Shown: positions 28,251 to 37,404, counted from the stretch's first letter. The stretch is DNA of 64,000 bases from Flavobacteriales bacterium (GCA_016710685.1 JADJVC010000002.1:930001-994000); one strand, 5' to 3'. Numbers and translations: made by a program. Notes: a model not told the origin generated them from the letters alone.

Positions 28251-30077
28251 CTACGCCTCGCTCAACTGCATCTTACTAAGCGAGTAATACAACCCGCCCG
28301 TATCCGCGATCAATTCATCGTGCGTTCCGCTGGCGGAAACCATGCCGTGGTCCAGCACAAGGATGCGGTCCGCGTTGCGAACGGTGCTTAGGCGGTGCGC
28401 GATCACAATGCTGGTTCGGCCTTCCATCAGCTTGTCCAGCGCATCCTGCACCAAGCGTTCACTGGCGGTGTCCAAGGCGCTGGTGGCCTCGTCGAGGATC
28501 AGGATTGCGGGGTCTTTCAGCAAGGCACGTGCTATGGCGATGCGTTGCCGTTGCCCGCCGCTTAATTGAATGCCGCGTTCGCCCACAACGGTTGCATAGC
28601 CTTCCGGGAACGAAGTGATGAAATCGTGCGCATTGGCCTTGCGCGCTGCGGCTTCAATGGCCTCGCGGGGAGCGCCCGGCTTGCCGTACGCGATGTTCTC
28701 CAATATCGTTCCGCCGAACAGCAGCACCTCTTGCGGCACGATGCTCATGCGGTCGCGCAAGGCACCGAGATCGTAGTCGCGGGCATCTTTGCCATCTATA
28801 GTAATGCGCCCGCCCACGGGGTCGTAAAAGCGCAGCACCAAGGATGCGATGGTGCTTTTTCCCGCGCCGCTCGGGCCTACCAGCGCCACGCGTTCACCGG
28901 GTTTGGCTTGGAAGTTCACATCGCGCAGCACTTCATGGTCAGCGCGGGTAGCGTAGTGGAAGGAGACGTGCTCGAAGGCGATGTCGCCGCTGAGTTTTAG
29001 GTGTTCAGTGCGTGGTTCAAGGCTGATGGCTTCCGGCGTGCCTTCCTGCAGGTCCATGAGGCGTTCGGTGGCACCCACGGCTTTCAGCATCGTGGTTACC
29101 AGCTCGGGAATACTGGCGATGGACGCCCCGATCATGATGGAGAGGCCCAAGAACGATGTGATGTCGCCCAGATCCAGCAAGCCTTCTATGCGCAGGTGAA
29201 TGGCCCGCCAGATGATGAAGACGATAACCCCGAACATGCAGAAAATGATGAACGACACGAACGCCCCGCGCCAGCGCGCGCCTTTCAGCGCGAGGTCGCG
29301 GGCCTTCAAAACGCTGCTGCGGTAGCGGCCCACTTCGAAAGATTCGTTGCTGAACGCCTTCACGTTCTGAATGCCTTGCAGCGTTTCGTCCACGATAACG
29401 TTGGTGTCCGCAATACGGTCCTGAACATGCGTGCTGAGCTTGCGGATGTAGCGACCGAAGAACACCGCGATGAGCGCCACCACAGGCAACGTGGCCAACA
29501 TGGTGAGCGTAAGCTGCACGCTAACGAAGGTGAGCAAGGTGATGCCCAGCGTAATGGTAACGATCTGCCGCAGCAGTTCCGCAAGCGAAGTGGTCATGCC
29601 TTCCTGCAACAACGCCACGTCCGCGCTGATGCGGCTGTTGAGCTCACCCACGCGCCGCTGCGCGAAGAACAGCATGGGCATGCGGATCAAATGCGAATAG
29701 GTGTCTTGGCGCAGGTCCGCCAACGCATTTTCGGACACCAGCCCGAACAGGTAGATCCGTACAAAACCGAACGCTGCTTGCACTGCGAACACCAACATCA
29801 GCAGCTTCGCAATGGAATCGATGTTGGTGAGATCGTTGATCGGTGCGGCCCAAAAGCCGTCGGAAGCGCTCGCGTTCACCAGCTTGCCGATAAGAATAGG
29901 GAAGGCCAAGCTGAGCAAGCTGGTGATCAGCAGGCAAAACAGCCCGAACACGAATGCGCCCAAATGGGGCTTCAGGTAGCGGAACAAACGGGTGGTCTTG
30001 CGCCAAGCGTCCTTGTTCAATTTTGCAGGCTTAGCGCCATCGTCACTGGTGGTGGCTTTTCCTCGTCGTGATGCCAT
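28251..30077 (-). CDS. ABC exporter, fused permease and ATPase (MsbA type)
   Basis: The 608-residue half-transporter has an ABC transmembrane domain with about six helices (residues 45-330) and an ATPase domain: Walker A GPSGAGKST near 400, Q-loop IVPQEVLLFGG, signature LSGGQRQR near 505, Walker B ILILDEATSALD, and H-loop VIAHRLSTV. As a homodimer it would export lipids, drugs or a metabolite. It could in principle serve the NRPS product made 8 kb away, but it is not in that operon and resembles a general lipid A or drug exporter. Confidence 0.92.
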   Translation of the reverse strand: MASRRGKATTSDDGAKPAKLNKDAWRKTTRLFRYLKPHLGAFVFGLFCLLITSLLSLAFPILIGKLVNASASDGFWAAPINDLTNIDSIAKLLMLVFAVQAAFGFVRIYLFGLVSENALADLRQDTYSHLIRMPMLFFAQRRVGELNSRISADVALLQEGMTTSLAELLRQIVTITLGITLLTFVSVQLTLTMLATLPVVALIAVFFGRYIRKLSTHVQDRIADTNVIVDETLQGIQNVKAFSNESFEVGRYRSSVLKARDLALKGARWRGAFVSFIIFCMFGVIVFIIWRAIHLRIEGLLDLGDITSFLGLSIMIGASIASIPELVTTMLKAVGATERLMDLQEGTPEAISLEPRTEHLKLSGDIAFEHVSFHYATRADHEVLRDVNFQAKPGERVALVGPSGAGKSTIASLVLRFYDPVGGRITIDGKDARDYDLGALRDRMSIVPQEVLLFGGTILENIAYGKPGAPREAIEAAARKANAHDFITSFPEGYATVVGERGIQLSGGQRQRIAIARALLKDPAILILDEATSALDTASERLVQDALDKLMEGRTSIVIAHRLSTVRNADRILVLDHGMVSASGTHDELIADTGGLYYSLSKMQLSEA

Positions 30078-30306
30078 GCGCTAAGTTTAAAAATGCAACA
30101 CAATTGAATCCCATATGCAAAGGTGCCACGGGATCGCTCGCGCTATTCAGAAGGGACGAAGATCACACCGCAATACTTCAACCCGCCGATGAAATTGCGT
30201 GAATTGGCATTTCAGCAATGCGCCGTCGCGGCAACGGCATTTAATTTTCTGATCGTCTAATTTTCTGATCGCCAGCACTGAGCGCAGTCGAAGTGTCTGA
30301 TCAACA

Positions 30307-30708
30307 TTACCCGTGCAACGCCGCCATCTTATCCGCGATGTGGTCGAAGAGGTTCTTCAACGGCTTCTCCACCATCATTTTCAAAAACGTGTTCAGCTCA
30401 GCTTCGAACACTTGGTGCGCTTCCGTTACACCGTCTTTTTCCTCCAAATGCACGTTCAGCGTGAACGGGAATGGCGACCGGTCTGTGCTTTTCATGCGGA
30501 CCAAACTGTTGGGCGTTCCCCCGTCCAGCGCCAAGCCTATCGTGGCTGCTCCCTGTACTTTGAACGAACAGGACTTGCCGTCGCTTTTCCAATCGCTGAT
30601 GCGGTCATGTGGAAGCAATTCCTGAAAATTGTCCATGTTCTGCAGGAAGCTGTACAACTCTTCCGCAGGGCGCGCAATTCGCACCTCTTTGCTCTTTATC
30701 GTCGTCAT
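30307..30708 (-). CDS. SRPBCC (START-like) family protein
   Basis: The 133-residue protein has the pattern of the SRPBCC helix-grip fold: an N-terminal strand IKSKEVRIARPAEELYSFL, a central beta-sheet, and a long C-terminal helix (FLKMMVEKPLKNLFDHIADKM). These proteins bind hydrophobic ligands; the ligand here is unknown. Its start overlaps the pyrE stop by four bases, so it is made from the pyrE transcript, an arrangement common in Bacteroidota. Confidence 0.82.
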   Translation of the reverse strand: MTTIKSKEVRIARPAEELYSFLQNMDNFQELLPHDRISDWKSDGKSCSFKVQGAATIGLALDGGTPNSLVRMKSTDRSPFPFTLNVHLEEKDGVTEAHQVFEAELNTFLKMMVEKPLKNLFDHIADKMAALHG

Positions 30709-31460
30709 GGTTTCGCGGCCGCTGGCCCTTGCTTTTTCGCTGCTGTGGCCGTCCGTGTACCCGCTTTGTCGCGTGTGTCTGCGGTTTCAAGTGGCTCAGG
30801 GTCAACTGTAGTTCCCGTGTTCAAAGGCCAGTTCGCAGGGTCTTCACGCCATTGTTGCAATGATGCCAACTCCTTTTCGGTGATGTATTCCGAAGCCAAT
30901 GCTTCCCTCAGTAGCACATGGTAGTCGGTAAGTGCGTGCAGGCGCACTTTGGCTTCCGCGAACGCGTCCGAAGCCACTTGCAGGCGGTAAGTGAATATGC
31001 TCACCATGCCCTTCACTTCACAACCGGCCTCGCGCAGGGAGGCCACCGCCTGCAAACTGCTTGTGCCGGTGCTCACCAGATCTTCCACTACCACCACGTT
31101 GCGTCCTTGGGTAAGGTCGCCTTCCACGGCGTTTTTCATTCCATGCTCCTTCGCGGCGCTGCGAACGTAGATGAACGGAATCCCCATTTCCTGTGCTACC
31201 AAAGCCCCGTGCGCGATGCCGCCCGTTGCCACACCCGCGATCATGTCCGGTTTACCGAAGCTGTCGTTGATCGCTTCCACGAACTGCTGGCGGATGTATG
31301 TGCGCACGACGGGATGGCCCAGCGTCTTACGGTTATCACAGTAGATCGGGCTCTTCCAGCCGCTCGCCCATGTGAAGGGTTTCGAGGGACTTAGCCGCAC
31401 AGCTTTGATCTTCAATAAAAATTCAGCGATCTTCAGCGCCGGATCAAGACGGGATTCCAT
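30705..31460 (-). CDS. pyrE: Orotate phosphoribosyltransferase
   Basis: The 251-residue enzyme makes orotidine monophosphate from orotate and PRPP in pyrimidine synthesis. Visible markers are FTWASGWKSPIYCDNRKTL, IAGVATGGIAHGALVA, YVRSAAKEHG (catalytic Lys), and the PRPP loop VVVVEDLVSTGTSSL. About 30 C-terminal residues are a low-complexity Thr/Ala/Lys tail (TAATAAKKQGPAAAKP-like) beyond the usual end. The ATG at 31460 overlaps the ATG of the divergent Nudix gene within one CCATGG. Confidence 0.95.
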   Translation of the reverse strand: MESRLDPALKIAEFLLKIKAVRLSPSKPFTWASGWKSPIYCDNRKTLGHPVVRTYIRQQFVEAINDSFGKPDMIAGVATGGIAHGALVAQEMGIPFIYVRSAAKEHGMKNAVEGDLTQGRNVVVVEDLVSTGTSSLQAVASLREAGCEVKGMVSIFTYRLQVASDAFAEAKVRLHALTDYHVLLREALASEYITEKELASLQQWREDPANWPLNTGTTVDPEPLETADTRDKAGTRTATAAKKQGPAAAKP

Positions 31461-32097
31461 GGCGCAAAAGTATGAAGTCCATATCGGCGGAAAGCCATTA
31501 GTGTTCGGCGAATTGCCCAATTTTATCGACACACCCGCCAATTGGCTGGCCATGCGGATGGATGATGCCGAGGAATTGGCCGCCATTGCCCGCAACTTGG
31601 CCCAACGGCCAGGCTTGGCGGGGATCTTCGTTTTCCATCACGACGTGGAGGCCGCGTGGAATGCGTTCAAGGCCGGGTATAAGCTGGTGCATGCCGCAGG
31701 TGGCGCGGTTAGTGATGAACAAGGGCGGCTGTTGGCGATCCATCGTTTAGGTATGTGGGACCTTCCAAAAGGCAAGGTGGAAAAAGACGAATCCATTGAG
31801 GCGGCTGCCTTGCGTGAAGTGGAGGAGGAGTGCGGATTAATTGGCGTGGAATTGCAAGAGCCGCTGTGCGAAACATGGCACACCTACGAACGCAACGGGC
31901 GGCAACATCTCAAATGCACGCATTGGTTCCACATGCGCGCCGATGGGGAGCAAGCGTTAGTGCCACAAAAAGAGGAGGACATCCAAGAGGCGCGCTGGAT
32001 GGATGCGGAAGGTGTGTTGCTGCTGAAGCGCGAAGGATGGCCGTCGCTGCTGCCGGTCGTCAACGCCTGGGAGGCGGCAACCCGCGATCCGGCTTGA
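31459..32097 (+). CDS. Nudix hydrolase
   Basis: The 212-residue protein hydrolyses a nucleoside diphosphate linked to another group. The full Nudix box (G-x5-E-x7-REVEEECG, beginning GKVEKDESIE) is near residues 108-130. About 75 N-terminal residues precede the Nudix fold. Its start codon overlaps that of pyrE on the other strand, and its 3' end overlaps the 3' end of the TlpA-like gene by 38 bases (32060-32097). Substrate unknown. Confidence 0.9.
   Translation: MAQKYEVHIGGKPLVFGELPNFIDTPANWLAMRMDDAEELAAIARNLAQRPGLAGIFVFHHDVEAAWNAFKAGYKLVHAAGGAVSDEQGRLLAIHRLGMWDLPKGKVEKDESIEAAALREVEEECGLIGVELQEPLCETWHTYERNGRQHLKCTHWFHMRADGEQALVPQKEEDIQEARWMDAEGVLLLKREGWPSLLPVVNAWEAATRDPA
31465..31472 (-). 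promoter_or_regulatory. -7 promoter element TACTTTTG of pyrE, inside the Nudix coding region
   Basis: Read on the minus strand this is an exact TAnnTTTG match, four bases before the pyrE ATG. It lies in codons 3-5 of the Nudix gene. A leaderless pyrE transcript would follow. The -33 element is less clear (a TTTC about 18 bases upstream). Confidence 0.5.
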
Positions 32098-33580
32098 GCC
32101 GCTGTTCTTCGTCGGCCTTTACTTTAATGCTGAATAGCGCGTCGGTCAAGCCTTGGCTGGGCAATGGGCCGGGGGAAGCCGAGAGGACGTTGTTCTTCAA
32201 CAGATAAACAGCGGGAACGCTCACAAGTCGAAGTTGTTCCAGAAATTCATCGGTGCGCGTTGGCGTGTACCACGTTATTCCAGCGGCAGCTGGATGTTCC
32301 TTCAGCCAAGCAGGCATTTCCGTTTGTTCGCCTTGCGCCATAATGCCGATGAATTGCACATAGTCCCCGTACTCCTTCACTTGCTGCCCCAGCGCTGCAA
32401 GTTCCTGCTCGCAATAAGTACAACGCGGGGTGGTGATGAAGATGCAGACCGGGCCGGGTGGCAACGCCGAAACGTCGGCCGCTGTTCCATCCAAAGCGCG
32501 TAATTGCAGCGGTGGCAGCGGCTGTCCGGGTTGCATGGCGGTGAGGTCCGCCACCATGTTCGCCGCGATCTTCCGGTTCTCCGGAAAAGCTGAATGTGCC
32601 TGCACATCCTGCAGCACGGCCAGCACACCTCGCGGGTCGAATTGCTTGTTGCCGTGCTCCGTGTACAACCCGGTGATCAGCACCAGCTCATTCACTTGCG
32701 GATCACGCATGAAATCGTTGCGTGCAAGCATCGCTTTCAGGCTGTCCGTGCGGGCGGTGCGGACAAAGGCCATGAATTGGTCCGGTGCCTTGGCGTAGCC
32801 GAAACGCATCATGTAGCCCTCATAAAAACCGCTGAAGAACCGCACATATTCCGGCACGTCGTAAAGCACCGGCTTGCTTTTCAAGTAGCGGTCGAAGAGC
32901 TTCCGGTCGTCGTTCCGGGGACCGAGATAAAGCCCGGCCAGCCCGTAGTCCACATCGTTATGGAACCACGGGTCATTCACCGAAGCGTAGAAATTCTGCA
33001 GCTTTTGGGCGAAGGTGTCCGTGCGTACCGGGTTCCATTGCGGCCCGGTGAAGATCTGCACCGGTGCGCGGGAACTGTCCGCTGCGGGCGTCACTTTTCC
33101 CGCGCGCACTTTGGCTACTTCGGCCATGCCGGCGTTGTTGTCGGTTGCAAGTTGTTCGGCCACGAAGGCGTCCAGCCGTTCATTCAGATCGCCCACCAGT
33201 GCGTTCACGTCCAATGCTGGTAGGTCGATGAACTCCAGGTCCACGCGGGTGGTGCCGCCCATGGGCAACGCTTCGCCGACCGGTGGCGGGGGAATGCTTA
33301 CGTGGTAGTTGCCAGCCCGCAGGTAAAAGTCCGCGCCCACGGCACCCACGCGCAGAAGGACCTTGGAAGTTCCTTCAACTTCGGCATTCAAAACAGCATG
33401 ACCTTGAGCATCCAGATCGGCTTCCGCAAGTAACATTGTGCTCAACGTGACCAGGTCCGAATAAGCGAACAGTCGGATGTGCTCCCCCGCGTAAGTGGGC
33501 GCATCCACCTGCACGGAAACGGGTTCGGCAGCGAGGCCCAAGCTTAGTGCGAAGGCGAAAAGCAAAGAGAAAATTCTCAT
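32060..33580 (-). CDS. TlpA-like periplasmic thioredoxin-fold protein
   Basis: The 506-residue protein has a signal peptide (FSLLFAFALSLGLA), a beta-rich N-terminal region and a long helical middle (residues 110-360). A C-terminal TlpA/AhpC thioredoxin domain carries CTYC in ITTPRCTYCEQEL near residue 393 and a cis-Pro region VSVPAVYLL. It is predicted to handle thiol-disulfide exchange in the periplasm. Its start overlaps the coaD stop by four bases (ATGA). Confidence 0.85.
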   Translation of the reverse strand: MRIFSLLFAFALSLGLAAEPVSVQVDAPTYAGEHIRLFAYSDLVTLSTMLLAEADLDAQGHAVLNAEVEGTSKVLLRVGAVGADFYLRAGNYHVSIPPPPVGEALPMGGTTRVDLEFIDLPALDVNALVGDLNERLDAFVAEQLATDNNAGMAEVAKVRAGKVTPAADSSRAPVQIFTGPQWNPVRTDTFAQKLQNFYASVNDPWFHNDVDYGLAGLYLGPRNDDRKLFDRYLKSKPVLYDVPEYVRFFSGFYEGYMMRFGYAKAPDQFMAFVRTARTDSLKAMLARNDFMRDPQVNELVLITGLYTEHGNKQFDPRGVLAVLQDVQAHSAFPENRKIAANMVADLTAMQPGQPLPPLQLRALDGTAADVSALPPGPVCIFITTPRCTYCEQELAALGQQVKEYGDYVQFIGIMAQGEQTEMPAWLKEHPAAAGITWYTPTRTDEFLEQLRLVSVPAVYLLKNNVLSASPGPLPSQGLTDALFSIKVKADEEQRLKPDRGLPPPRR

Positions 33581-34053
33581 GGTTGGCCTACGGCCGAAGG
33601 AACAAACGCCGACACGTCCGCATTATTGGCCATCAACTCCCGAACAATGGTGCTGCTGATGTGCGCATGTTCCGGCAACGCAGGCAGGAAAACCGTTTCC
33701 ACGCCGCGCAAAGCGTGGTTCATCAACGCGATGCTGCGCTCCTGGCCGTGGTCCGTGCTGTTCCGCAGGCCGCGCACAATGAAGGCAGCGCCCAATTTGA
33801 TGCACAGATCGGCCGTAAGACCTTGGAAGGAAATGGCCTCCACCTGCGGCATGTCTTTGAAGGTTCCGCGCAGCCATTCCAGCCGTTTTTCCAGCGGGAA
33901 CATGTAGCGCTTGCTGTTGTTCTCGCCGATGGCCACGTAGATTTTGTCGAACAAGGGCAGGGCGCGTTTAACGATGCTCACATGCCCAACGGTCACCGGG
34001 TCGAACGAGCCGGGAAACACCGCGATGCGCGCGGTCGTGCTGGAAGTGCTCAT
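33577..34053 (-). CDS. coaD: Phosphopantetheine adenylyltransferase
   Basis: The 158-residue enzyme converts 4'-phosphopantetheine and ATP to dephospho-CoA. The nucleotidyltransferase motif GSFDPVTVGH is at residues 15-24, and RGLRNSTDHGQE and the C-terminal ISSTIVREL are intact. The ATG at 34053 is chosen because the open frame further upstream is antisense-like and runs through rsmD. It overlaps rsmD by four bases. CoA supply also feeds the carrier-protein arms of the NRPS-PKS cluster, though the location is conserved housekeeping. Confidence 0.96.
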   Translation of the reverse strand: MSTSSTTARIAVFPGSFDPVTVGHVSIVKRALPLFDKIYVAIGENNSKRYMFPLEKRLEWLRGTFKDMPQVEAISFQGLTADLCIKLGAAFIVRGLRNSTDHGQERSIALMNHALRGVETVFLPALPEHAHISSTIVRELMANNADVSAFVPSAVGQP

Positions 34054-34598
34054 GGCTTTTCGGATTTGGGTGAAAGGAAACTGAAATGGATGTTCCCGTA
34101 GTTCCGGCAAACATCGAACCACGGATCGGCGGAGAGGTCGGTATTCTTCGCGTGCTCCACGATCAGCAGGCCGCCCGGGGCCAACAGCCCTTGCGCCCGT
34201 AGCAGTTCCGGAATTGTGCCCGCGTTTTCCATAGCGAAAGGCGGGTCGGCGAAAATGAGGTCGTAGCGGCTGCGGTCGGTCGGAATATGGCGGAACACAT
34301 CGGCCTTTACGATGCGCCAGTTCGTGGCGGAGAATTGCTCCGCACACTTTTTCAGGTGGCCGTGCAAGGCATTGTCCAATTCAACGCTCACCACTTCAGT
34401 AGCGCCCCGGCTGATGAATTCCAACGAGATGCCGCCTGCGCCAGCGAAGAGGTCCAGCACGCGGATGCCTTCCAAAACGGTGGAGTGTTGCAAAATGTTG
34501 AACAGCCCCTCCTTCGCGAAATCCGTTGTGGGCCGCGCCTTGATGCCTTTCGGCGGCAGGATCCGCCGGCCTTTCAGCGTTCCACCGATCACGCGCAT
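34050..34598 (-). CDS. rsmD: 16S rRNA (guanine-966-N2)-methyltransferase
   Basis: The 182-residue SAM enzyme has the start MRVIGGTLKGRRI, LDLFAGAGGISLEFISRGA (SAM loop) and the N2-guanine catalytic motif FADPPF. The Met at 34598 matches the family N-terminus better than the codon at 34625. It overlaps the DUF3822 gene by ten bases and coaD by four. Confidence 0.95.
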   Translation of the reverse strand: MRVIGGTLKGRRILPPKGIKARPTTDFAKEGLFNILQHSTVLEGIRVLDLFAGAGGISLEFISRGATEVVSVELDNALHGHLKKCAEQFSATNWRIVKADVFRHIPTDRSRYDLIFADPPFAMENAGTIPELLRAQGLLAPGGLLIVEHAKNTDLSADPWFDVCRNYGNIHFSFLSPKSEKP

Positions 34599-35377
34599 GT
34601 GTACTGTTCCAAAAGTGCGGCCCAATGGTGCGCTTCTTCCACCGGCACATTGCCGATCGTGGGAGCGGGGCCGCTGGAAAGTGGGAGCACTTCCTTGAAA
34701 TAGCGCGAAAGCAGGGCCTCATCCTCCGCACTGAGGTGACTTCCGCCCACGCGCAACGCCGTTGCCGCCGGCGCCATGCCGCATTGCTCCAGCGCAAAGA
34801 GGGCGTAGTACAACAAGTCCTCTTTGGCAGTGGCGTGGAAGGTGTTGCAAAGCTCAAGTTTCCCGGCGTTGCCGATCACCAGGTCCATGCGCTGTTTCGT
34901 GCGGTGCAGCACCATCGCCGGTGCATTTCCCGAAAGGCCCATCTTGATCAACAGCGTCTGCAACGGCACCGACCGCGCCTGTGGATAGGTGGAGGTCAAT
35001 TGGCGTTCGGCTTGCTCATCATGCAAGTAAATGCAGCGGGCGCCGATCTGCTCCACGGGCTCATCGCGCAGCAGTCCGGTGGGCACTTTGCCGTGTACCA
35101 ACTTCAGGTGGCGCAGCTCCGTGCCGGGGGCCAAAGCGCTTTCGGGCACAAGCGTGCTCGTCTCCGGCATCGCGGTAAACGTGACCGAAGCAGGTCGCTG
35201 CGGCAAGCGTGCATCTTCAGGAAGTCCGTTGCCCTTATCGGCAAACAAGGCCATCAGTCGCCCTGTGCCGGTTTCATGCACTGCCCAAGCCTCCAATCCA
35301 GCTTCCAACCAGCAGCTCAAATGCCAAGCATGGTCGCGCTCCGCATCGTATTCAGGGTGAAATTGGGCAATGGCCAT
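34589..35377 (-). CDS. DUF3822 family protein
   Basis: The 262-residue protein resembles the DUF3822 family, which in Bacteroidota sits directly upstream of rsmD and coaD. It has an actin-like or ribonuclease H-like duplicated look (residues 60-110 and 160-220), with no obvious catalytic motif. Function is unknown. The ATG at 35377 is preferred; the open frame continues upstream to 35677 only through repeat sequence. Confidence 0.8.
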   Translation of the reverse strand: MAIAQFHPEYDAERDHAWHLSCWLEAGLEAWAVHETGTGRLMALFADKGNGLPEDARLPQRPASVTFTAMPETSTLVPESALAPGTELRHLKLVHGKVPTGLLRDEPVEQIGARCIYLHDEQAERQLTSTYPQARSVPLQTLLIKMGLSGNAPAMVLHRTKQRMDLVIGNAGKLELCNTFHATAKEDLLYYALFALEQCGMAPAATALRVGGSHLSAEDEALLSRYFKEVLPLSSGPAPTIGNVPVEEAHHWAALLEQYTCA

Positions 35378-35924
35378 TGGGGTTGCGCAAAGGAACGCAT
35401 TTCTATTAGTGGTACTTGTATGGTGATTTGAGTTTCTGGTATAGGGTACAGGGTATCGGGTACCGGGTACTGCCAACCGGCTACCGACGTTTTCAGCACG
35501 GAGGCACAGAGACACGGAGAAATTGCAAATGGTGATTGGCGACTGGAAAGACTGCCACTGCTGACTGCCACTGCTGACTGCCACTGCCAACTGCCACTGC
35601 CAACTGCCACTGCCAACTGCCACTGCCACTGCCAATTGCATTCTCCGCGCCTCTGCGCCCCTGGCTGCCGAAGACATGCTCTGCGCCTCCGCGTCTAACC
35701 AACCTAAATCTCTGTGCTCCTCTGTGCCTCCGTGCCTCTGTGGTGAACCCCCGACTCAAGACTTAGGACTCAAAGACTCTTCTCCGCGCCTCTGCGCCCC
35801 TGGCTGCCGAAGGCATGCTCCGCGTCTAACCAACCTAAATCTCTGTGCTCCTCTGTGCCTCCGTGCCTCTGTGGTGTAAAACCTACCAATCTCCCAACCC
35901 CCAAAACCCCGACCTTCACGCCCC
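35378..35924. repeat. 547-base repeat-filled gap
   Basis: No gene is supported. It contains a GGTACCGGGTA-type phrase at about 35440-35470, a 13-base tandem repeat of CTGCCACTGCCAA at about 35551-35636, and a direct duplication of about 100 bases: 35641-35745 and 35780-35876, almost identical except for an eight-base deletion. The duplication ends in CCTCCGTGCCTCTGTGGTG, another of the phrase-like dispersed repeats. Confidence 0.75.
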
Positions 35925-37404
35925 ATGCCCGCCTTAACCGAGAAGCTGCTCGCCACCCTCGGCCACAACCCCACCGAAGGCCAGCGCCGCGCCGCCAACG
36001 CCCTCGCACGCTTGCTGGAAACCGATAAGCCCCAGGCTACCTTGATCCTGAAAGGCTACGCCGGAACGGGCAAGACCACGCTCATAGGTGCGCTGGTGAA
36101 GGTGCTCGCGGCGGAGCGCCGGTCCGTGGTGCTGCTGGCGCCCACCGGCCGCGCTGCGAAAGTGCTCAGTGCCTTCGCGGGTGCCGGGGCCAGTACCATC
36201 CATCGCCGCATCTACCGCACCGGGGGTGACGACGACGGTGGTTACGCGGGCATCGCCGTGGCGCCGAACCGCGACAACAACGCGCTCTTCGTGGTGGACG
36301 AAGCCAGCATGATCGGTGCCAGCGGCGGCGGTACCTTCGACCGCGACCTCTTGGCCGACCTCTTCCAGCACGTCTTCGCCAACCCCGGCAACAAGCTGCT
36401 GCTCATCGGCGACCCGGCCCAGTTGCCGCCCGTGGGCAGCGCGCACAGCCCGGCGTTGGAGGTGAAAGACCTCGCCGCCATGGGCCTGCTGGCCGGGGCC
36501 GTGGAAATGACCGAAGTGGTGCGCCAAGCCGAAGCATCCGGCATTTTGGTGAACGCCACCGCCCTGCGCGATACGCTGGCCCGCATGCCGGAAACAGATC
36601 CGCTGCCGGAAGTATTCAGCAAAAAAGAACCTGCCAAACCCACCGTAATTCCCGGAATTCATCGGCGGCTTCGCGGACGTGGTGCGCACCGACGGTTACG
36701 ACCTGCAAGACGCGCTGGAAGAAGCCTACGGACACAGCGGCGACGAGGAAGTGTGCCTGATCTGCCGCAGCAACAAGCGCGCCTACCAGTACAGCATGCA
36801 GGTGCGCGCGCGCATCCACGGCTTCGAGGAAGAACTGGAAGCCAACGACCGCCTCATGGTGGTGAAGAACAACTACTTCTGGGCCGCGCAAGAAACCAGC
36901 GGCGCCAAAAGCAACTTCGGCCTGATCGCCAACGGCGAGCAAGTAACCGTGCGCCGCGTCCACCGAACCGAAGAGCGCTACGGCCTGCGCTTCGCCGACA
37001 TCATAATAGGCTGGTGGGACGGCCGCGAAGACCGCGAACTGGAAGTGAAGGTGATCCTCGACGTGCTGGCCGGCGAAGGCCCTGCATTGCCCGGACCGCG
37101 CATGCGCCAATTGACGCAAGAGGTGCTCGCCAACATCGTGGCCCGCACCAAAAGCGAACGCTTCCAACTCTTCCGGAAAGACCCGTACGCCAACGCCCTA
37201 CAAGTGAAATACGCCTACGCCGTAACCTGCCATAAAGCCCAAGGCGGCCAATGGAAAAGCGTCTTCGTGGACCAAGGCTACGTAACCGAGGAAATGATAG
37301 ACCGGGAATACGTGCGCTGGCTTTACACGGCAGTTACCCGAGCAAGTGAAAAGCTCTACTTGTTGAATTTCCATCCCCGGTTTTGGGGGGAAGGGGGGGA
37401 GTAG
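35925..37404 (+). CDS. RecD-like ATP-dependent DNA helicase/AAA ATPase; one frameshift
   Basis: With one base removed this is a 492-residue superfamily 1 helicase. Walker A GYAGTGKTT is near residue 45, APTGRAAKVL follows, Walker B is FVVDEASMI, then LLLIGDPAQLPPVG and a UvrD_C_2 C-terminal domain (AYAVTCHKAQGGQWKSV, WLYTAVTRASEKLYL). The frame breaks near the CCC at 36651-36653: deleting one C joins VIPEFIGGFADVV into one reading frame. An in-frame stop lies at about 36646 in the second frame, so the slip must be after that. As read, the first frame runs on to 37235 with unrelated arginine-rich sequence. Confidence 0.85.

Noticed and set aside
28251..30077. ABC exporter as the transporter of the NRPS-PKS product
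   Set aside because: It is about 8 kb away, separated by housekeeping genes, and looks like a general MsbA-type exporter; no sequence link supports the assignment.
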